Origin: Kangiella spongicola
GTDB lineage: Bacteria; Pseudomonadota; Gammaproteobacteria; Enterobacterales; Kangiellaceae
DNA: 64,000 bases
NCBI RefSeq assembly: GCF_003194565.2
Contig: NZ_QICH01000002.1
Coordinates: forward strand, 558,001 to 622,000
Reading direction: 5' to 3'
Positions 38,205 through 47,174 of the stretch are shown in pieces. The position numbers and the translations under genes are program-made. Positions within the stretch are counted from its first letter, which is position 1, and the number at the start of each line of letters is the position of its first letter. The notes beneath the pieces are model-generated. The model saw nothing but the letters and a program-made list of their open reading frames with translations. It had not been told where the DNA came from and made no database searches.

Positions 38205-38726
38205 CTAGCGAAAAAGTTTACTCGCCATACCAGCGACATCATCCAACACTGAGCCGTCATTATCTGCGTCTAGCATTCCTTGTAAGAAACCTTGCTGATT
38301 AGAGCCAGTATTAGATTCCTTGGCTAATGAACCCATAAACATATTAGCCGCTAGCGGTAGCAGTTGCTTTAGAATACCGCTATCAAGCCCCGTTTTACTG
38401 GCAGCCTGTGCCGCTACTTGGCGACTGGTTTCCTTACTACCAAGCAGGTGCCCCAGAATCGCATTACCATTGTCCACTGCTTGTGGCTCAGCCAGTTGTT
38501 GTGGGTTATCGACATACTGCTGATTCTTGCTACTGGATAAAGCGCCAAGAAGTGATGATAAACCACCTTCACTTTGGACGTTTTGCTTCATGCCCTGTTG
38601 CAAGGCAGGTAAAACTTGCTCTAACGCATTACTCGTTTGCTGTTTATCTAGATTCAATTGGTTGGCAATTTGCTCAACAGCACCTTTGTTATTTGCCCCC
38701 AAAACCATATTGATTAAATCCTGCAT
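38205..38726 (-). CDS. DUF937 (YidB-like) protein
   Basis: About 173 residues of the DUF937 family. MQDLINMVLGANNKGAVEQIA then helical repeats rich in Gln, Ala and Leu, with two LLG segments (SLLGALSS, ILGHLLG). ATG at 38726 has a strong AAGGAG 5 nt upstream; the ORF extends five codons further. No signal peptide or membrane helix. Function unknown. Divergent from the alkyltransferase-like gene. Confidence 0.85.
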   Translation of the reverse strand: MQDLINMVLGANNKGAVEQIANQLNLDKQQTSNALEQVLPALQQGMKQNVQSEGGLSSLLGALSSSKNQQYVDNPQQLAEPQAVDNGNAILGHLLGSKETSRQVAAQAASKTGLDSGILKQLLPLAANMFMGSLAKESNTGSNQQGFLQGMLDADNDGSVLDDVAGMASKLFR

Positions 38727-38838
38727 GAAAACTCCTTTCACCTTTTATAAAAATACCAATATACGCCTAGCTATCGCCCTTGGCAAAAACCTTGTGTTAA
38801 GATTTTAAACAGAGACCTTCAGAGCAGTAGAGAGCAGC

Positions 38839-39216
38839 ATGAGTAGCGACATGGAGCAATTCCGCCAGCAAGTGTATTACTGGGTGAATAAAATCCCCTG
38901 TGGCAAAGTCACGAGTTACGGCTACATTGCTAAATTAGCAGGATACCCAAGACACGCCAGACACGTCAGTAAAGCGCTCGGCGCGGCACCAGACAGACAA
39001 AACCTTCCTTGGCAAAGAGTGATCGGCTCTAACGGAAAAATTGCTTTCTCCCCAGATAGCGATCATTATGCCATTCAGCAGTCTTTGCTCGAAAAAGAAG
39101 GGGTTAAGGTAGTCAAAGGAAAAGTGGATTTAAAACAATACGCTTGGGAACATCCGTTACAAGAAGTAAACCCCAAGCCAACAAAAGGCATTAATGCCGA
39201 AGATTTTTTTCGCTAA
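38839..39216 (+). CDS. atl: Alkyltransferase-like (ATL) DNA repair protein
   Basis: 125-residue protein of the O6-alkylguanine-DNA alkyltransferase fold. The active-site motif PCHRV is replaced by PWQRV (residues 57-61), so the acceptor cysteine is a tryptophan: the hallmark of ATL proteins (YbaZ type), which bind O6-alkylguanine without repairing it and hand lesions to nucleotide excision repair. VTSYGYIAKLAGYPRHARHV contains the helix-turn-helix and Arg finger. ATG at 38839 with GAGAG upstream. Confidence 0.93.
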   Translation: MSSDMEQFRQQVYYWVNKIPCGKVTSYGYIAKLAGYPRHARHVSKALGAAPDRQNLPWQRVIGSNGKIAFSPDSDHYAIQQSLLEKEGVKVVKGKVDLKQYAWEHPLQEVNPKPTKGINAEDFFR

Positions 39217-39290
39217 CCGTTTCATCGAACGGCTCTGTATGACGTCACCCAGTACAACACTAAGCCGTCACTCGACTTAGTGTGTTTGGC

Positions 39291-39629
39291 TTAATGCAAA
39301 TGGCTCAGATGAGACACTTCGTCAAACTTCTCTATCGCTTTAATTAACTTTTCTGCGTCCTCGGTTTCTTTAAAGGCTTCTTCCGCGATAGGTGCGAGCT
39401 TAGCGGGACCCGGCGGCAATTCGTTACGCTCTACGCTGCGGCGCATTTTTGGTAAGAAAATAAACTGAATCCACTGCTCGAGCTTTAAAGTATCCACACA
39501 AAACGGCATAGTGCTTTCAAAAGCTTCTGCTGCCGGGCGTTTTTCAGACCACAAATCTAACTCAATTAACCGCTTCTCAATGCGATCAAAAACTTTTAAG
39601 TATTCTTCAAACCAATCAATTTGTTTCAT
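39291..39629 (-). CDS. yqcC: YqcC family protein (DUF446)
   Basis: About 112 residues, mostly helical. Family segments FESTMPFCVDTLKLEQWIQFIFLPKMR and LPPGPAKLAPIAEEAF match YqcC. ATG at 39629 is the likely start (a TTG six codons upstream is open). In E. coli yqcC sits beside the truC pseudouridine synthase gene; that partner is not here. Function unknown. Confidence 0.85.
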   Translation of the reverse strand: MKQIDWFEEYLKVFDRIEKRLIELDLWSEKRPAAEAFESTMPFCVDTLKLEQWIQFIFLPKMRRSVERNELPPGPAKLAPIAEEAFKETEDAEKLIKAIEKFDEVSHLSHLH

Positions 39630-39746
39630 AAGCGTTAGTTTTCTCAACTGATACTGCTAATTTTACACCATTTTAAACTCGTTTACAGAGCCTCTCAGCT
39701 AGGTGTTTTCGCTCTGGGTTTATGGGGTTATATAGTTTCTATCCAT

Positions 39747-39773
39747 AAAAAAGCCCGCAACAAGCGGGCTTTT
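39747..39773 (-). terminator. Terminator after the TonB-dependent receptor
   Basis: AAAGCCCGC-AACAA-GCGGGCTTT with a T run on the minus strand (A run 39747-39752), 17 nt past the receptor stop. Confidence 0.88.
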
Positions 39774-39789
39774 CGACACAAGGGTCAGA

Positions 39790-42015
39790 TTAGAATGATA
39801 ATTTCACACCAATCTTCGCTGTTCTTGGCTTGTCTGGACGCGCACCATAAGGCTCGCGAGCGACAATCGTATCTTCGTCTGTGATGTTCTCGATAGTCGC
39901 GTAGAATGCAACGTTCTCATTCGCTTGAACTTCGCCAGAAACATCAACAATCGTTCTTTCTTCTGTACGCTGGAACTCACCACACGCCGGCTTAGTACAA
40001 ACGCTGTCAGTGTAGTTGATGCTGGTTAAAACACTCCACTTCTGATTATCATAGCCCATCAATAATTGAGCTTGATTCTCAGGAATGTATGGAATTGGCT
40101 GCCCCGCGTCTACCGAACCCCAAACGTTGCTGTCGAATGAACTACCGAACTCAGTGTCTGTGAAAGTGTAGCTTAAACGCGCTGGCCAGTTTTCAGCAAA
40201 CTCACCGCTTACAAGCAACTCAACACCTTTAACCTCAGCTTTACCGCCGTTGAACTTGTCGCCTTCATTGTTGATGTCACAACCGCTGTTAGCTAGCGTA
40301 CATTCGCCCAACAAGTTTTCATAATCGCTGTAGAAGGCAATTAATTCGCTTGAGTATTGTGAGCCACTGAAGCGTAAGCCCATTTCGTAGTTCCAGCTTT
40401 CTTCAGGTTTGTCGTTTGCGCTGCTTCCTGGAGGTGCGAAACCTTTGTGTGCGCCGAATAAAACACTAGTAGTATCGTTAATTGCCCACACAGCACCAAA
40501 GCCTGGAAGCACTTCTGATACGCTGTTAGTGCGCACACTAGCCGCCGCAGAGCGGTCTGGCGCTGAGCCCCAGTTATCGCGTCTTAGCTCCACGTCTTCA
40601 TAACGAACGCCTGGGGTTAATGTCCAGTCGCCCCATGTAATAACGTCAGTTAAGTAGTATGACGTTGCTTCAGCAGAGTCGATTCGGTTGCCCGCATCGC
40701 CCCATACACCTGGGTCAACAGATACTAACTGACCGTTTTCTTGCTTGAAATAACCACGGCGTTGGAAACGATCGGCTTCATCTTCATGCACGCGCACGCC
40801 CAACTGTACAAAGTGATCAGCGCTACCCGTCATAAAGCTCCAGTCCAAACGAGCTTGAACGCCTTCGCTTAAATAAGCACGGTTGCCGTCTACTTTGTCG
40901 ATTAGGTCATTGCCACTGTTACCACCGTTAAGAATTGACTGGTAGTAGTTTGCTAGGGCGCTGCCACGGTTAGAGTTGATTTCGCCAACCACTGATGACC
41001 AGCTTACGCTGTTGTAGCTACCTGGGTTAGCGTTATCTTCAACGTAGAATTTACCCGTTTTGTACCAGTTACGTGCGAAATCGTTCTGGTATGCCGTTAC
41101 GTTTAGGTCAAAGTTATCGTTCAGATCAGCAAAGTAGTTTAGGACAACTTGCTGGTGCTTACCTTTGAAGTTATCACCTGCTGAAACACCGTACATTCTG
41201 TAAGGGTTAGCAGCGAAATCCACATCGGTTAAGCCCATGTACGACTGATCAGACTCTTCATAAGAGTTTTGCAATTTAATGTCTAACTGTTGGTAAACAT
41301 TTGCATCTGTATCAGTGTTAAAACGCAGCTTTACAACTTGATCTGCCTTTTCGAATCCTGTTTCTTGGCCAATACGATCGATCGTTTTAAAACCGTCAGA
41401 TTGATGGTCGTTAACTTCAACTAAATAACCGAAGTTATCAAAGCTATCGCCGTAGTAGAAGTAACCGTGTAGTTCTTCATGTTGGCCTTTCTCAAGCTTT
41501 AACTGACCTTCGCCGTCTTGTGGGATCTGACGTGAAATCAAGTTTACTGCACCACCCACTGTGAAGGGACCATACTTAATGTTAGCAGGGCCTTTTAAGA
41601 CTTCGATGCCTGTGATTCGATCAAAAGTTGGGAAGTAATATGCAGAAGATGCGGCATATGGCGCCGGCGCGATTAAAACACCGTCTTCCATCAAGCTTAC
41701 GCGACCAGTACGACTAGTACCTGTGCCACGAAGACCGATGTTTGGACGTAAACCTAAACCATCTTCCAATTGGATATAAACACCTGGCACCTGACGTACA
41801 GCACGATTAACGTCACTGTATTTAAACTGCTCAAGTTCAGCTTCAGTCACGATATGTGCAGAGCCCGCGATTTTTTTAGTGTTTGAGCTATCACCAATAA
41901 TGGTAATCACTTCCAGATCATCGCTCGCTTTTTCTTCAGCAAGAACAGAGCTGGTTGAGGTCATTCCTACGATAATAGCAGAAGCTAGAAGGCTTAATCG
42001 AAATGTAGGTTTCAT
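39790..42015 (-). CDS. TonB-dependent outer-membrane iron/siderophore receptor (FecA-like)
   Basis: 741 residues. Signal peptide (1 to about 26, SVLA), TonB box-like EVITIIG (35-41), plug domain (about 45-165; IGLRGTGTSRTGRVSLMEDGVLI), then a 22-strand barrel ending in aromatic F (KIGVKLSF). The plug is most like the FecA/siderophore group, but the ligand cannot be named. A Fur box lies 59 bp upstream of ATG 42015 and a terminator follows, so it is probably a monocistronic, iron-repressed gene. An extracellular loop holds Cys pairs (GECTLANSGCD, CTKPACG). Confidence 0.92.
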   Translation of the reverse strand: MKPTFRLSLLASAIIVGMTSTSSVLAEEKASDDLEVITIIGDSSNTKKIAGSAHIVTEAELEQFKYSDVNRAVRQVPGVYIQLEDGLGLRPNIGLRGTGTSRTGRVSLMEDGVLIAPAPYAASSAYYFPTFDRITGIEVLKGPANIKYGPFTVGGAVNLISRQIPQDGEGQLKLEKGQHEELHGYFYYGDSFDNFGYLVEVNDHQSDGFKTIDRIGQETGFEKADQVVKLRFNTDTDANVYQQLDIKLQNSYEESDQSYMGLTDVDFAANPYRMYGVSAGDNFKGKHQQVVLNYFADLNDNFDLNVTAYQNDFARNWYKTGKFYVEDNANPGSYNSVSWSSVVGEINSNRGSALANYYQSILNGGNSGNDLIDKVDGNRAYLSEGVQARLDWSFMTGSADHFVQLGVRVHEDEADRFQRRGYFKQENGQLVSVDPGVWGDAGNRIDSAEATSYYLTDVITWGDWTLTPGVRYEDVELRRDNWGSAPDRSAAASVRTNSVSEVLPGFGAVWAINDTTSVLFGAHKGFAPPGSSANDKPEESWNYEMGLRFSGSQYSSELIAFYSDYENLLGECTLANSGCDINNEGDKFNGGKAEVKGVELLVSGEFAENWPARLSYTFTDTEFGSSFDSNVWGSVDAGQPIPYIPENQAQLLMGYDNQKWSVLTSINYTDSVCTKPACGEFQRTEERTIVDVSGEVQANENVAFYATIENITDEDTIVAREPYGARPDKPRTAKIGVKLSF

Positions 42016-42330
42016 TGTGTTTTTCCTAACAAAATTGTTGGGTTTAAGTTTTGAGCGGGATTATAAATCTAAATGAGAATGATTACCATAATGTTTTCTG
42101 CTTTTTTATGTTTTTTTTTGGAACTCTGCTAATACGCAAGTCTTATAGGCGTATTTATACTTAAAAACTCATAATCCCCCCTCTTTAAACACTTTAAATA
42201 TCAGCAGGTTACATCTTGCTGTGAAATATAGGAAGTTCTGCAGACAATGCCCTGAATAGTTTCGCCGAACCTATTGTTGATAACTGAAGAGCTTCCTATA
42301 ATAGGATTCGGCATGATTAAAGGCATCCAC
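42016..42330. other. Intergenic region with the receptor promoter
   Basis: 315 bp between divergent genes. The left part holds the Fur box and AT-rich promoter DNA of the TonB receptor; the right part presumably carries the promoter of the lipoprotein-greB pair. No repeat or RNA gene seen. Confidence 0.55.
42074..42088 (-). promoter_or_regulatory. Fur box upstream of the TonB receptor
   Basis: Minus-strand TGGTAATCATTCTCA matches the 7-1-7 Fur consensus TGATAATnATTATCA at all but two of its defined positions. It is 59 bp before the receptor ATG, in an AT-rich promoter region. Iron-dependent repression by Fur is inferred. Confidence 0.85.
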
Positions 42331-42537
42331 ATGAAATACTTAACATACCTATTATTGGCGACTTCTATCGCTTTGGCCTCTGGCTGTAATTCTGAGCCTG
42401 AGGAGCGCACTGAGCTTAGCGATTATAAAAAGCGTCAGCTCGACAAAGCTAAAGCAGTTGAAGACGAGATGAATAAGCGTATTGACAATATCGATAAACA
42501 ACTAGAAGCCAATCCAAATAAAGACGACGATAATTAG
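42331..42537 (+). CDS. Small predicted lipoprotein
   Basis: 68 residues. ATG at 42331 with AAGG 7 nt upstream begins a lipoprotein signal (MKYLTYLLLATSIALASGC; lipobox LASGC, Cys19). The mature part is short, highly charged and helical (KKRQLDKAKAVEDEMNKRID), likely a coiled coil. Located 12 nt before greB and probably cotranscribed. Family not recognised. Confidence 0.75.
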   Translation: MKYLTYLLLATSIALASGCNSEPEERTELSDYKKRQLDKAKAVEDEMNKRIDNIDKQLEANPNKDDDN

Positions 42538-42549
42538 TTATTTAGAAAC

Positions 42550-43035
42550 ATGAAACGCTCAAATTTGATTACAGCCGCTGGGGCTGTTCGCTTGCGTAAC
42601 GAACTAGCGCATCTATGGAAAAACCTTCGCCCAGAAGTCACTCGCGCGATTAATGCGGCCGCCGCAGAAGGCGACCGAAGCGAAAATGCAGAATATATTT
42701 ATCGCAAAAAGCAACTGCGAGAAATTGATCGCCGTGTGCGTTACTTGCAAAAACGAACGGCTGAGATGCAAGTTATCGAGCACACCCCTAGCAATCAAGA
42801 CAAGGTGTATTTTGGCGCGCGATTGACGGTTGCTGATGAAAATGACAAAGAAACGGTTTACCGTATCGTCGGCTCCGATGAATTTGACGTAGAGCCAACC
42901 TATATCAGCGTTGACTCACCAATGGCTAGAGCACTATTGGGCAAGCAGCTAGACGATGAAGTAATCGTGAGGCTGCCCGAAGAAACAAAAAAATTATGGA
43001 TAGTCGATATCGAATACCCAAGCCCGCACGAGTAG
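42550..43035 (+). CDS. greB: Transcription elongation factor GreB
   Basis: Rescues backtracked RNA polymerase by stimulating transcript cleavage. 161 residues: N-terminal antiparallel coiled coil with the acidic tip (AAAEGDRSENAEYIYRKKQL), then the FKBP-like C-domain. The EYIYRKKQLREIDRR sequence and PTYISVDSPMARALLGK end are GreB rather than GreA. ATG at 42550. Confidence 0.95.
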   Translation: MKRSNLITAAGAVRLRNELAHLWKNLRPEVTRAINAAAAEGDRSENAEYIYRKKQLREIDRRVRYLQKRTAEMQVIEHTPSNQDKVYFGARLTVADENDKETVYRIVGSDEFDVEPTYISVDSPMARALLGKQLDDEVIVRLPEETKKLWIVDIEYPSPHE

Positions 43036-43080
43036 AGTTAATGTTTTTAGACCCGTCTAGGCTAGGAGAAGCCATCTCAT

Positions 43081-44148
43081 CTAGAACCGATAGTTAATAC
43101 TCAAGGAGCCGAAGCGTGCTTTACCAGGGCGTTCCTCGAACGTTGAGCTGGTTTCGGCTAGCGAGAATATCATGCCCCACTGTTGCCAGCTCCAGACCGC
43201 GCCAGTTGAAAGGATGAAGCCTTCGTTTTTAAGTGTCACTGAGTGGCTGTCTCTAAAAGTGTTGCCATCTACAAATATATCATTGAAGGCATAACGTGCT
43301 TGAGCTCCAAAGAACATATAAAAGTGCTCACTCTCCGCCCCTGCCAAGGGGTTGATGTCGCGACCAGGCAAGATGCTCACCGCAGGAAAGGATTGCTCCA
43401 AGCCAGAGCCATAACGGAACATGGCTGACGTAGCGACTTCTGAGTTATAGGTTCCTGCGCTAGCACTAGCAAAGGTCAAAAAGTCCATCCCCATTCCATC
43501 ACCATTGCCCATAGCGAAGCGCCAACTGCGCTGCCCAGTAACACTAAACACAAACTCATTGTGTAATTGATTTTTCCAGCCTCGCGGTTTGTCCGAGCCG
43601 GTAATGTGATGTACGGCTTTTTGCGTATCTTTTGCAAGGGAAGCGGGGCCAACCATACCCATGATTAAGGAAAACTGATCGGCGACGTCATTATCCCAAG
43701 CATATAGCGTTCCTCGCCAGCCTAACAGCCCCGCATAGGGCAGGTCGTTTTCAATAAGCTCTTCAGACTCAATATCTTCCGGCGTTTGCATGCCTTGGAA
43801 GATACTGTAGCTAACCGCTTTTTCTTTATCATCACTGGCGTCGATAAATAAGAACTCTCCCATATCCACTAGCCAGCTCGGCGCATTGCTTTCAGAAAAG
43901 TCAGTGTAAGGGCCGTAACCCCAGCTATAGCCGATGCCGTTGGTATAACCACCGTCTTTCCCGGCAAACAAATCATTCTCAAGGGTTAGGGTTGCGAATG
44001 AGCCAACCTCGTCTACCGATTGCACTCTATCTGGCTTAGAGTGTTGCTTGGAGTTTGGCTTAAGATCGGTATCGGCCAGCTCAATAGCTTGCAGCGAAAC
44101 AGATGATAGGCAGAAAGCTCCGAAGAGTAGAATTTTGTGGAGATTCAT
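43081..44148 (-). CDS. LpxR-type outer-membrane lipid A 3'-O-deacylase family protein (DUF2219)
   Basis: 355 residues with signal peptide (1 to about 20, VSLQA) and a beta-barrel ending in aromatic F (LSINYRF). Conserved family motifs include LTLENDLFAGKDGGYTNG near 53-70 (the Asn-Asp pair and Thr-Asn-Gly of LpxR) and MVGPASLAKDTQKAVH near 175, which supplies the catalytic Ser/His region. In Salmonella LpxR removes the 3'-acyloxyacyl chains of lipid A. Substrate here is inferred. Convergent with greB. Confidence 0.85.
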   Translation of the reverse strand: MNLHKILLFGAFCLSSVSLQAIELADTDLKPNSKQHSKPDRVQSVDEVGSFATLTLENDLFAGKDGGYTNGIGYSWGYGPYTDFSESNAPSWLVDMGEFLFIDASDDKEKAVSYSIFQGMQTPEDIESEELIENDLPYAGLLGWRGTLYAWDNDVADQFSLIMGMVGPASLAKDTQKAVHHITGSDKPRGWKNQLHNEFVFSVTGQRSWRFAMGNGDGMGMDFLTFASASAGTYNSEVATSAMFRYGSGLEQSFPAVSILPGRDINPLAGAESEHFYMFFGAQARYAFNDIFVDGNTFRDSHSVTLKNEGFILSTGAVWSWQQWGMIFSLAETSSTFEERPGKARFGSLSINYRF

Positions 44149-44168
44149 GGGGTATAGATTTCCTTAAC

Positions 44169-44570
44169 TCAATCTTGAGTAAAGCGTGTTTTAACTCGAT
44201 GCTTAATCGTTTCAACCAACTGCTGAGTATTTTCCGACTGCTTAACGTCGGTTTTTAAAACATCCTCGACAATATCGGCGACATCATCGATGGTGACGGA
44301 ACGCTTCTGCTCAAAGCTTTGGTGCTGAAACAAATTAATATGATGATCACTTTTACGCCCCCACTTCATCAGCTTGTTCCAATAGCGCTCATCGTTACTG
44401 TCACTCGCCAAATCGAGCAAGTAACAGATTAAACCAACCGGCATAAGTGCGAAGTCTCGAATCGCGTCTACCCAGAGCTTCACTTGCAATAACAATAAAT
44501 TACGTGTTTTACGCCATAATCCTGAAGACTTATTAGCGGTGACAACTATTTGTTTTTCCCTGCTTGCCAT
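44169..44570 (-). CDS. Conserved hypothetical protein with one or two amphipathic/membrane segments
   Basis: 133 residues. A hydrophobic stretch near 25-56 (LLLLQVKLWVDAIRDFALMPVGLICYLLDLA) suggests membrane association, followed by a charged helical C-terminus (VTIDDVADIVEDVLKTDV). ATG at 44570, 11 nt after the smrA end, so likely in the same operon as smrA. I do not recognise a named family; no function proposed. Confidence 0.75.
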   Translation of the reverse strand: MASREKQIVVTANKSSGLWRKTRNLLLLQVKLWVDAIRDFALMPVGLICYLLDLASDSNDERYWNKLMKWGRKSDHHINLFQHQSFEQKRSVTIDDVADIVEDVLKTDVKQSENTQQLVETIKHRVKTRFTQD

Positions 44571-44581
44571 GATCAGCGCCC

Positions 44582-45163
44582 CTATAACGTTTTATTGTAA
44601 GCTTCGCGATTAAGCTGCTTTTCCAGTTCATTTTTCTTCAACAACACATAAACTGAACCTAAGCCACCGTGCTTTTGTTGTGCGCTATGAAAAGCCATGA
44701 CTAAATCGTGTTGTTGCAGCCAGTGGTTTACATGACTCTTCAACACAGCCTGGGGCTGACTTCGCTCACCTTTGCCATGAGTAATCAGCACAGTTCGCTT
44801 ACCACGCTTTACGCAACCTTTGATGAAATAAAACACCTCATCGCGCGCTTCTTTAACGGTTAGCCGATGTAAATCAGTGTGGGCCTGGATATCATACTTA
44901 CCCAACCTCAATTTTTTGTAAACGCCATCCTGCACGCCTGAACTTTTATACTCTAGCCAAGAATTCGGCTCAACCGGCTCAATAAAATCTGTGCTTAAAT
45001 AGTTAGGATCATGATTTGGTTTGCGTCCAAGCGCAGCTTCCTTCCTAGCAAGCTGCGATATGGATGGCTCATTATTCGGCTTATGGAGGTTGACCCGATC
45101 ATTTTTTATCGGTTTAACACCGCTAAGTTCTTTCTTGAATAAATCAAAATCATCTTGAGACAT
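44582..45163 (-). CDS. smrA: Smr-domain protein SmrA
   Basis: 193 residues. C-terminal Smr domain (about 90-180) with DLHRLTVKEARDEV and VLITHGKGERSQPQ, then HGGLGSVYVLLKK; N-terminal extension like E. coli SmrA/YdaL (DFDLFKKELSGVKPIK). Smr domains have nicking endonuclease or RNA-cleaving activity; the DLH and HGKG motifs are intact. ATG at 45163. Cellular role unclear. Confidence 0.9.
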   Translation of the reverse strand: MSQDDFDLFKKELSGVKPIKNDRVNLHKPNNEPSISQLARKEAALGRKPNHDPNYLSTDFIEPVEPNSWLEYKSSGVQDGVYKKLRLGKYDIQAHTDLHRLTVKEARDEVFYFIKGCVKRGKRTVLITHGKGERSQPQAVLKSHVNHWLQQHDLVMAFHSAQQKHGGLGSVYVLLKKNELEKQLNREAYNKTL

Positions 45164-45238
45164 AAGGTTACCGCTTTACATAATCACTATAAGTTCGATG
45201 TTTCATTGCAAGCAAAATAGTTATCGAGCCGTAATAAA

Positions 45239-47131
45239 TTATTCTAGCCCTTCCTTCATAGCTTCGAGCTCTTCCCAACGTTCAAACAATTGCTCTAACC
45301 CGGACTCGTAACTGTCTAACTCTGCGCTAACTGATGCTACCTTTTCATGGTCTTGCTGATAAAAATCTGGTTCTGCCATAGTGTTTTGAACTTGCTCTAT
45401 TTTTTGCTCTAGCTCAGCTATCTTGGCTGGTAACTGATCCAGTTCACGCTGGTCTTTATAACTTAACTTAGCAGTTTTTCGGCGAGTTTTTTCGCTCGTT
45501 TGCTTCGCTTTGTCTGAAGACTGGGTCGCGGACTTTTTAGGCTCTTTTGCCTTTCTTTGGCGTAACCAATCATCATAGCCACCGACATACTCATTAACCT
45601 GTCCATCGCCTTCAAACACAATAGAGCTCGTCACAACATTATTAATAAAATCACGGTCATGGGAAACAAGAAGCATAGTACCCGTGTAATTCTCAAGCAT
45701 ATCCTCGAGGAGCTCTAAGGTTTCAATATCGAGATCGTTAGTAGGCTCATCGAGAATCAGCAGGTTCGCTGGCTTGGCTAATATTTTAGCAAGCAATAAA
45801 CGGTTTCTTTCACCACCTGACAAAGCTGTAATGGGCGCTCGAGCTCTCTCTGGCGTAAATAAAAAGTCCTGCATATAGCTGATGACGTGGCGCTCTTTGC
45901 CATTGATCATCATCATATCCTTACCCTCTGAAACGTTATCCATCGCAGATTTCGTTTCATCGAGCTGTGCGCGGTGCTGATCAAAATAAGCAATGTCGAG
46001 CTTAGTTCCTAGTTTTACAGTTCCTTGATCTGGGCTTAGGTTACCCAGCAATATTTTGATTAAAGTCGATTTACCACAGCCGTTCGGACCAATAATACCG
46101 ACTTTATCGCCTCGCATGGTAAGTGTAGAGAAATTATCTATCAGCTGGCGACCTTGGTAGCGCATACTGATATCCGTCGCTTCAATCACCTTCTTACCGG
46201 AAAGCTCGGCTTGTTGCGCCTTCATATCAACATTGCCGATAAGTTTGCGTCGCTCAGAGTGCTCTTTTCGTGCAGCTTCTAGGCGTCTAACTCGCCCTTC
46301 GTTGCGGGTGCGACGAGCCTTAATACCCTGGCGGATCCAAACTTCTTCTTGTGCTAATTTTTTATCGAATTCACTGTTCTGCTTTTCTTCAGCCGCTAGG
46401 CGCTCTTCTTTACGACGTAAATAATTATCGTAATCACCCGGCCATGAAGTCAGCTGACCGCGATCAATTTCGACGATTCGAGTGGCTAAGCTTTTCAAGA
46501 ATTGCCTATCGTGAGTAATAAATAGAATGCTGCCTTTATAGGCTTTTAGAAAACCTTCCAACCATTCAATCGACTCGATATCCAGGTGGTTAGTGGGCTC
46601 ATCGAGTAGTAGGACATCTGGCTGCTCAACTAAAGCCTGAGCTAATAAAACACGACGCTTCATGCCGCCTGACAGGGCCTCAAACTCAATATCCGCATCT
46701 AAGCCAAGACGGTTAATCACTGATTGGACTCTTTGATCCATCGCCCAGCCATCTTCAGCTTCAATTTTCTGCTGGACTCGAGCCATCTTCTCCATAGAAG
46801 CTTCATCAGCGTTTGTGATGAGCTGTCGGAACTCTAATAATAATTCACCGACATGGCCTAAACCCGAGGACACCACTTGGAAGATTGTTCCTTTAGTATC
46901 GGACGGTACTTCTTGGGTAAGTTTGGCTACTTTTACGCCTTCTTGGAAGCGCAGAGAGCCATCATCAGGAATGATTTCTCGGTTAACAACCTTTAATAAC
47001 GTTGACTTACCTACCCCATTTCGGCCAATAATACAGATACGTTCGCCAGGTTCAATAGCGAAATCGACCTTATTTAGGAGTGCTGGCCCGCCGTAGCCAA
47101 CCTCAACTTGCTGTAAAGTAACTAAAGACAT
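45239..47131 (-). CDS. uup: ABC-F ATPase Uup
   Basis: Tandem-ABC, membrane-free ATPase of the ABC-F family, implicated in ribosome function and precise transposon excision. 630 residues: two ABC cassettes (Walker A GRNGVGKST near 38 and GPNGCGKST near 348; signatures LSGGMKRR and LSGGERNR; Walker B LLLDEPTNHLD and LILDEPTNDLD), separated by an Arg/Lys-rich linker. The C-terminal coiled coil (about 560-630) with the basic AKLSYKDQRELDQLP start marks Uup. ATG at 47131. Confidence 0.96.
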   Translation of the reverse strand: MSLVTLQQVEVGYGGPALLNKVDFAIEPGERICIIGRNGVGKSTLLKVVNREIIPDDGSLRFQEGVKVAKLTQEVPSDTKGTIFQVVSSGLGHVGELLLEFRQLITNADEASMEKMARVQQKIEAEDGWAMDQRVQSVINRLGLDADIEFEALSGGMKRRVLLAQALVEQPDVLLLDEPTNHLDIESIEWLEGFLKAYKGSILFITHDRQFLKSLATRIVEIDRGQLTSWPGDYDNYLRRKEERLAAEEKQNSEFDKKLAQEEVWIRQGIKARRTRNEGRVRRLEAARKEHSERRKLIGNVDMKAQQAELSGKKVIEATDISMRYQGRQLIDNFSTLTMRGDKVGIIGPNGCGKSTLIKILLGNLSPDQGTVKLGTKLDIAYFDQHRAQLDETKSAMDNVSEGKDMMMINGKERHVISYMQDFLFTPERARAPITALSGGERNRLLLAKILAKPANLLILDEPTNDLDIETLELLEDMLENYTGTMLLVSHDRDFINNVVTSSIVFEGDGQVNEYVGGYDDWLRQRKAKEPKKSATQSSDKAKQTSEKTRRKTAKLSYKDQRELDQLPAKIAELEQKIEQVQNTMAEPDFYQQDHEKVASVSAELDSYESGLEQLFERWEELEAMKEGLE

Positions 47132-47174
47132 TTAAATACATCATAAAAATTTTAGGCCATTTTAACTTAAAACC

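Noticed and set aside
39257-39283. ACACTAAG / CTTAGTGT inverted repeat between the ATL and YqcC genes
   Set aside because: Long 11-nt loop and only a short GTTT tail; could be a weak terminator but the evidence is thin.
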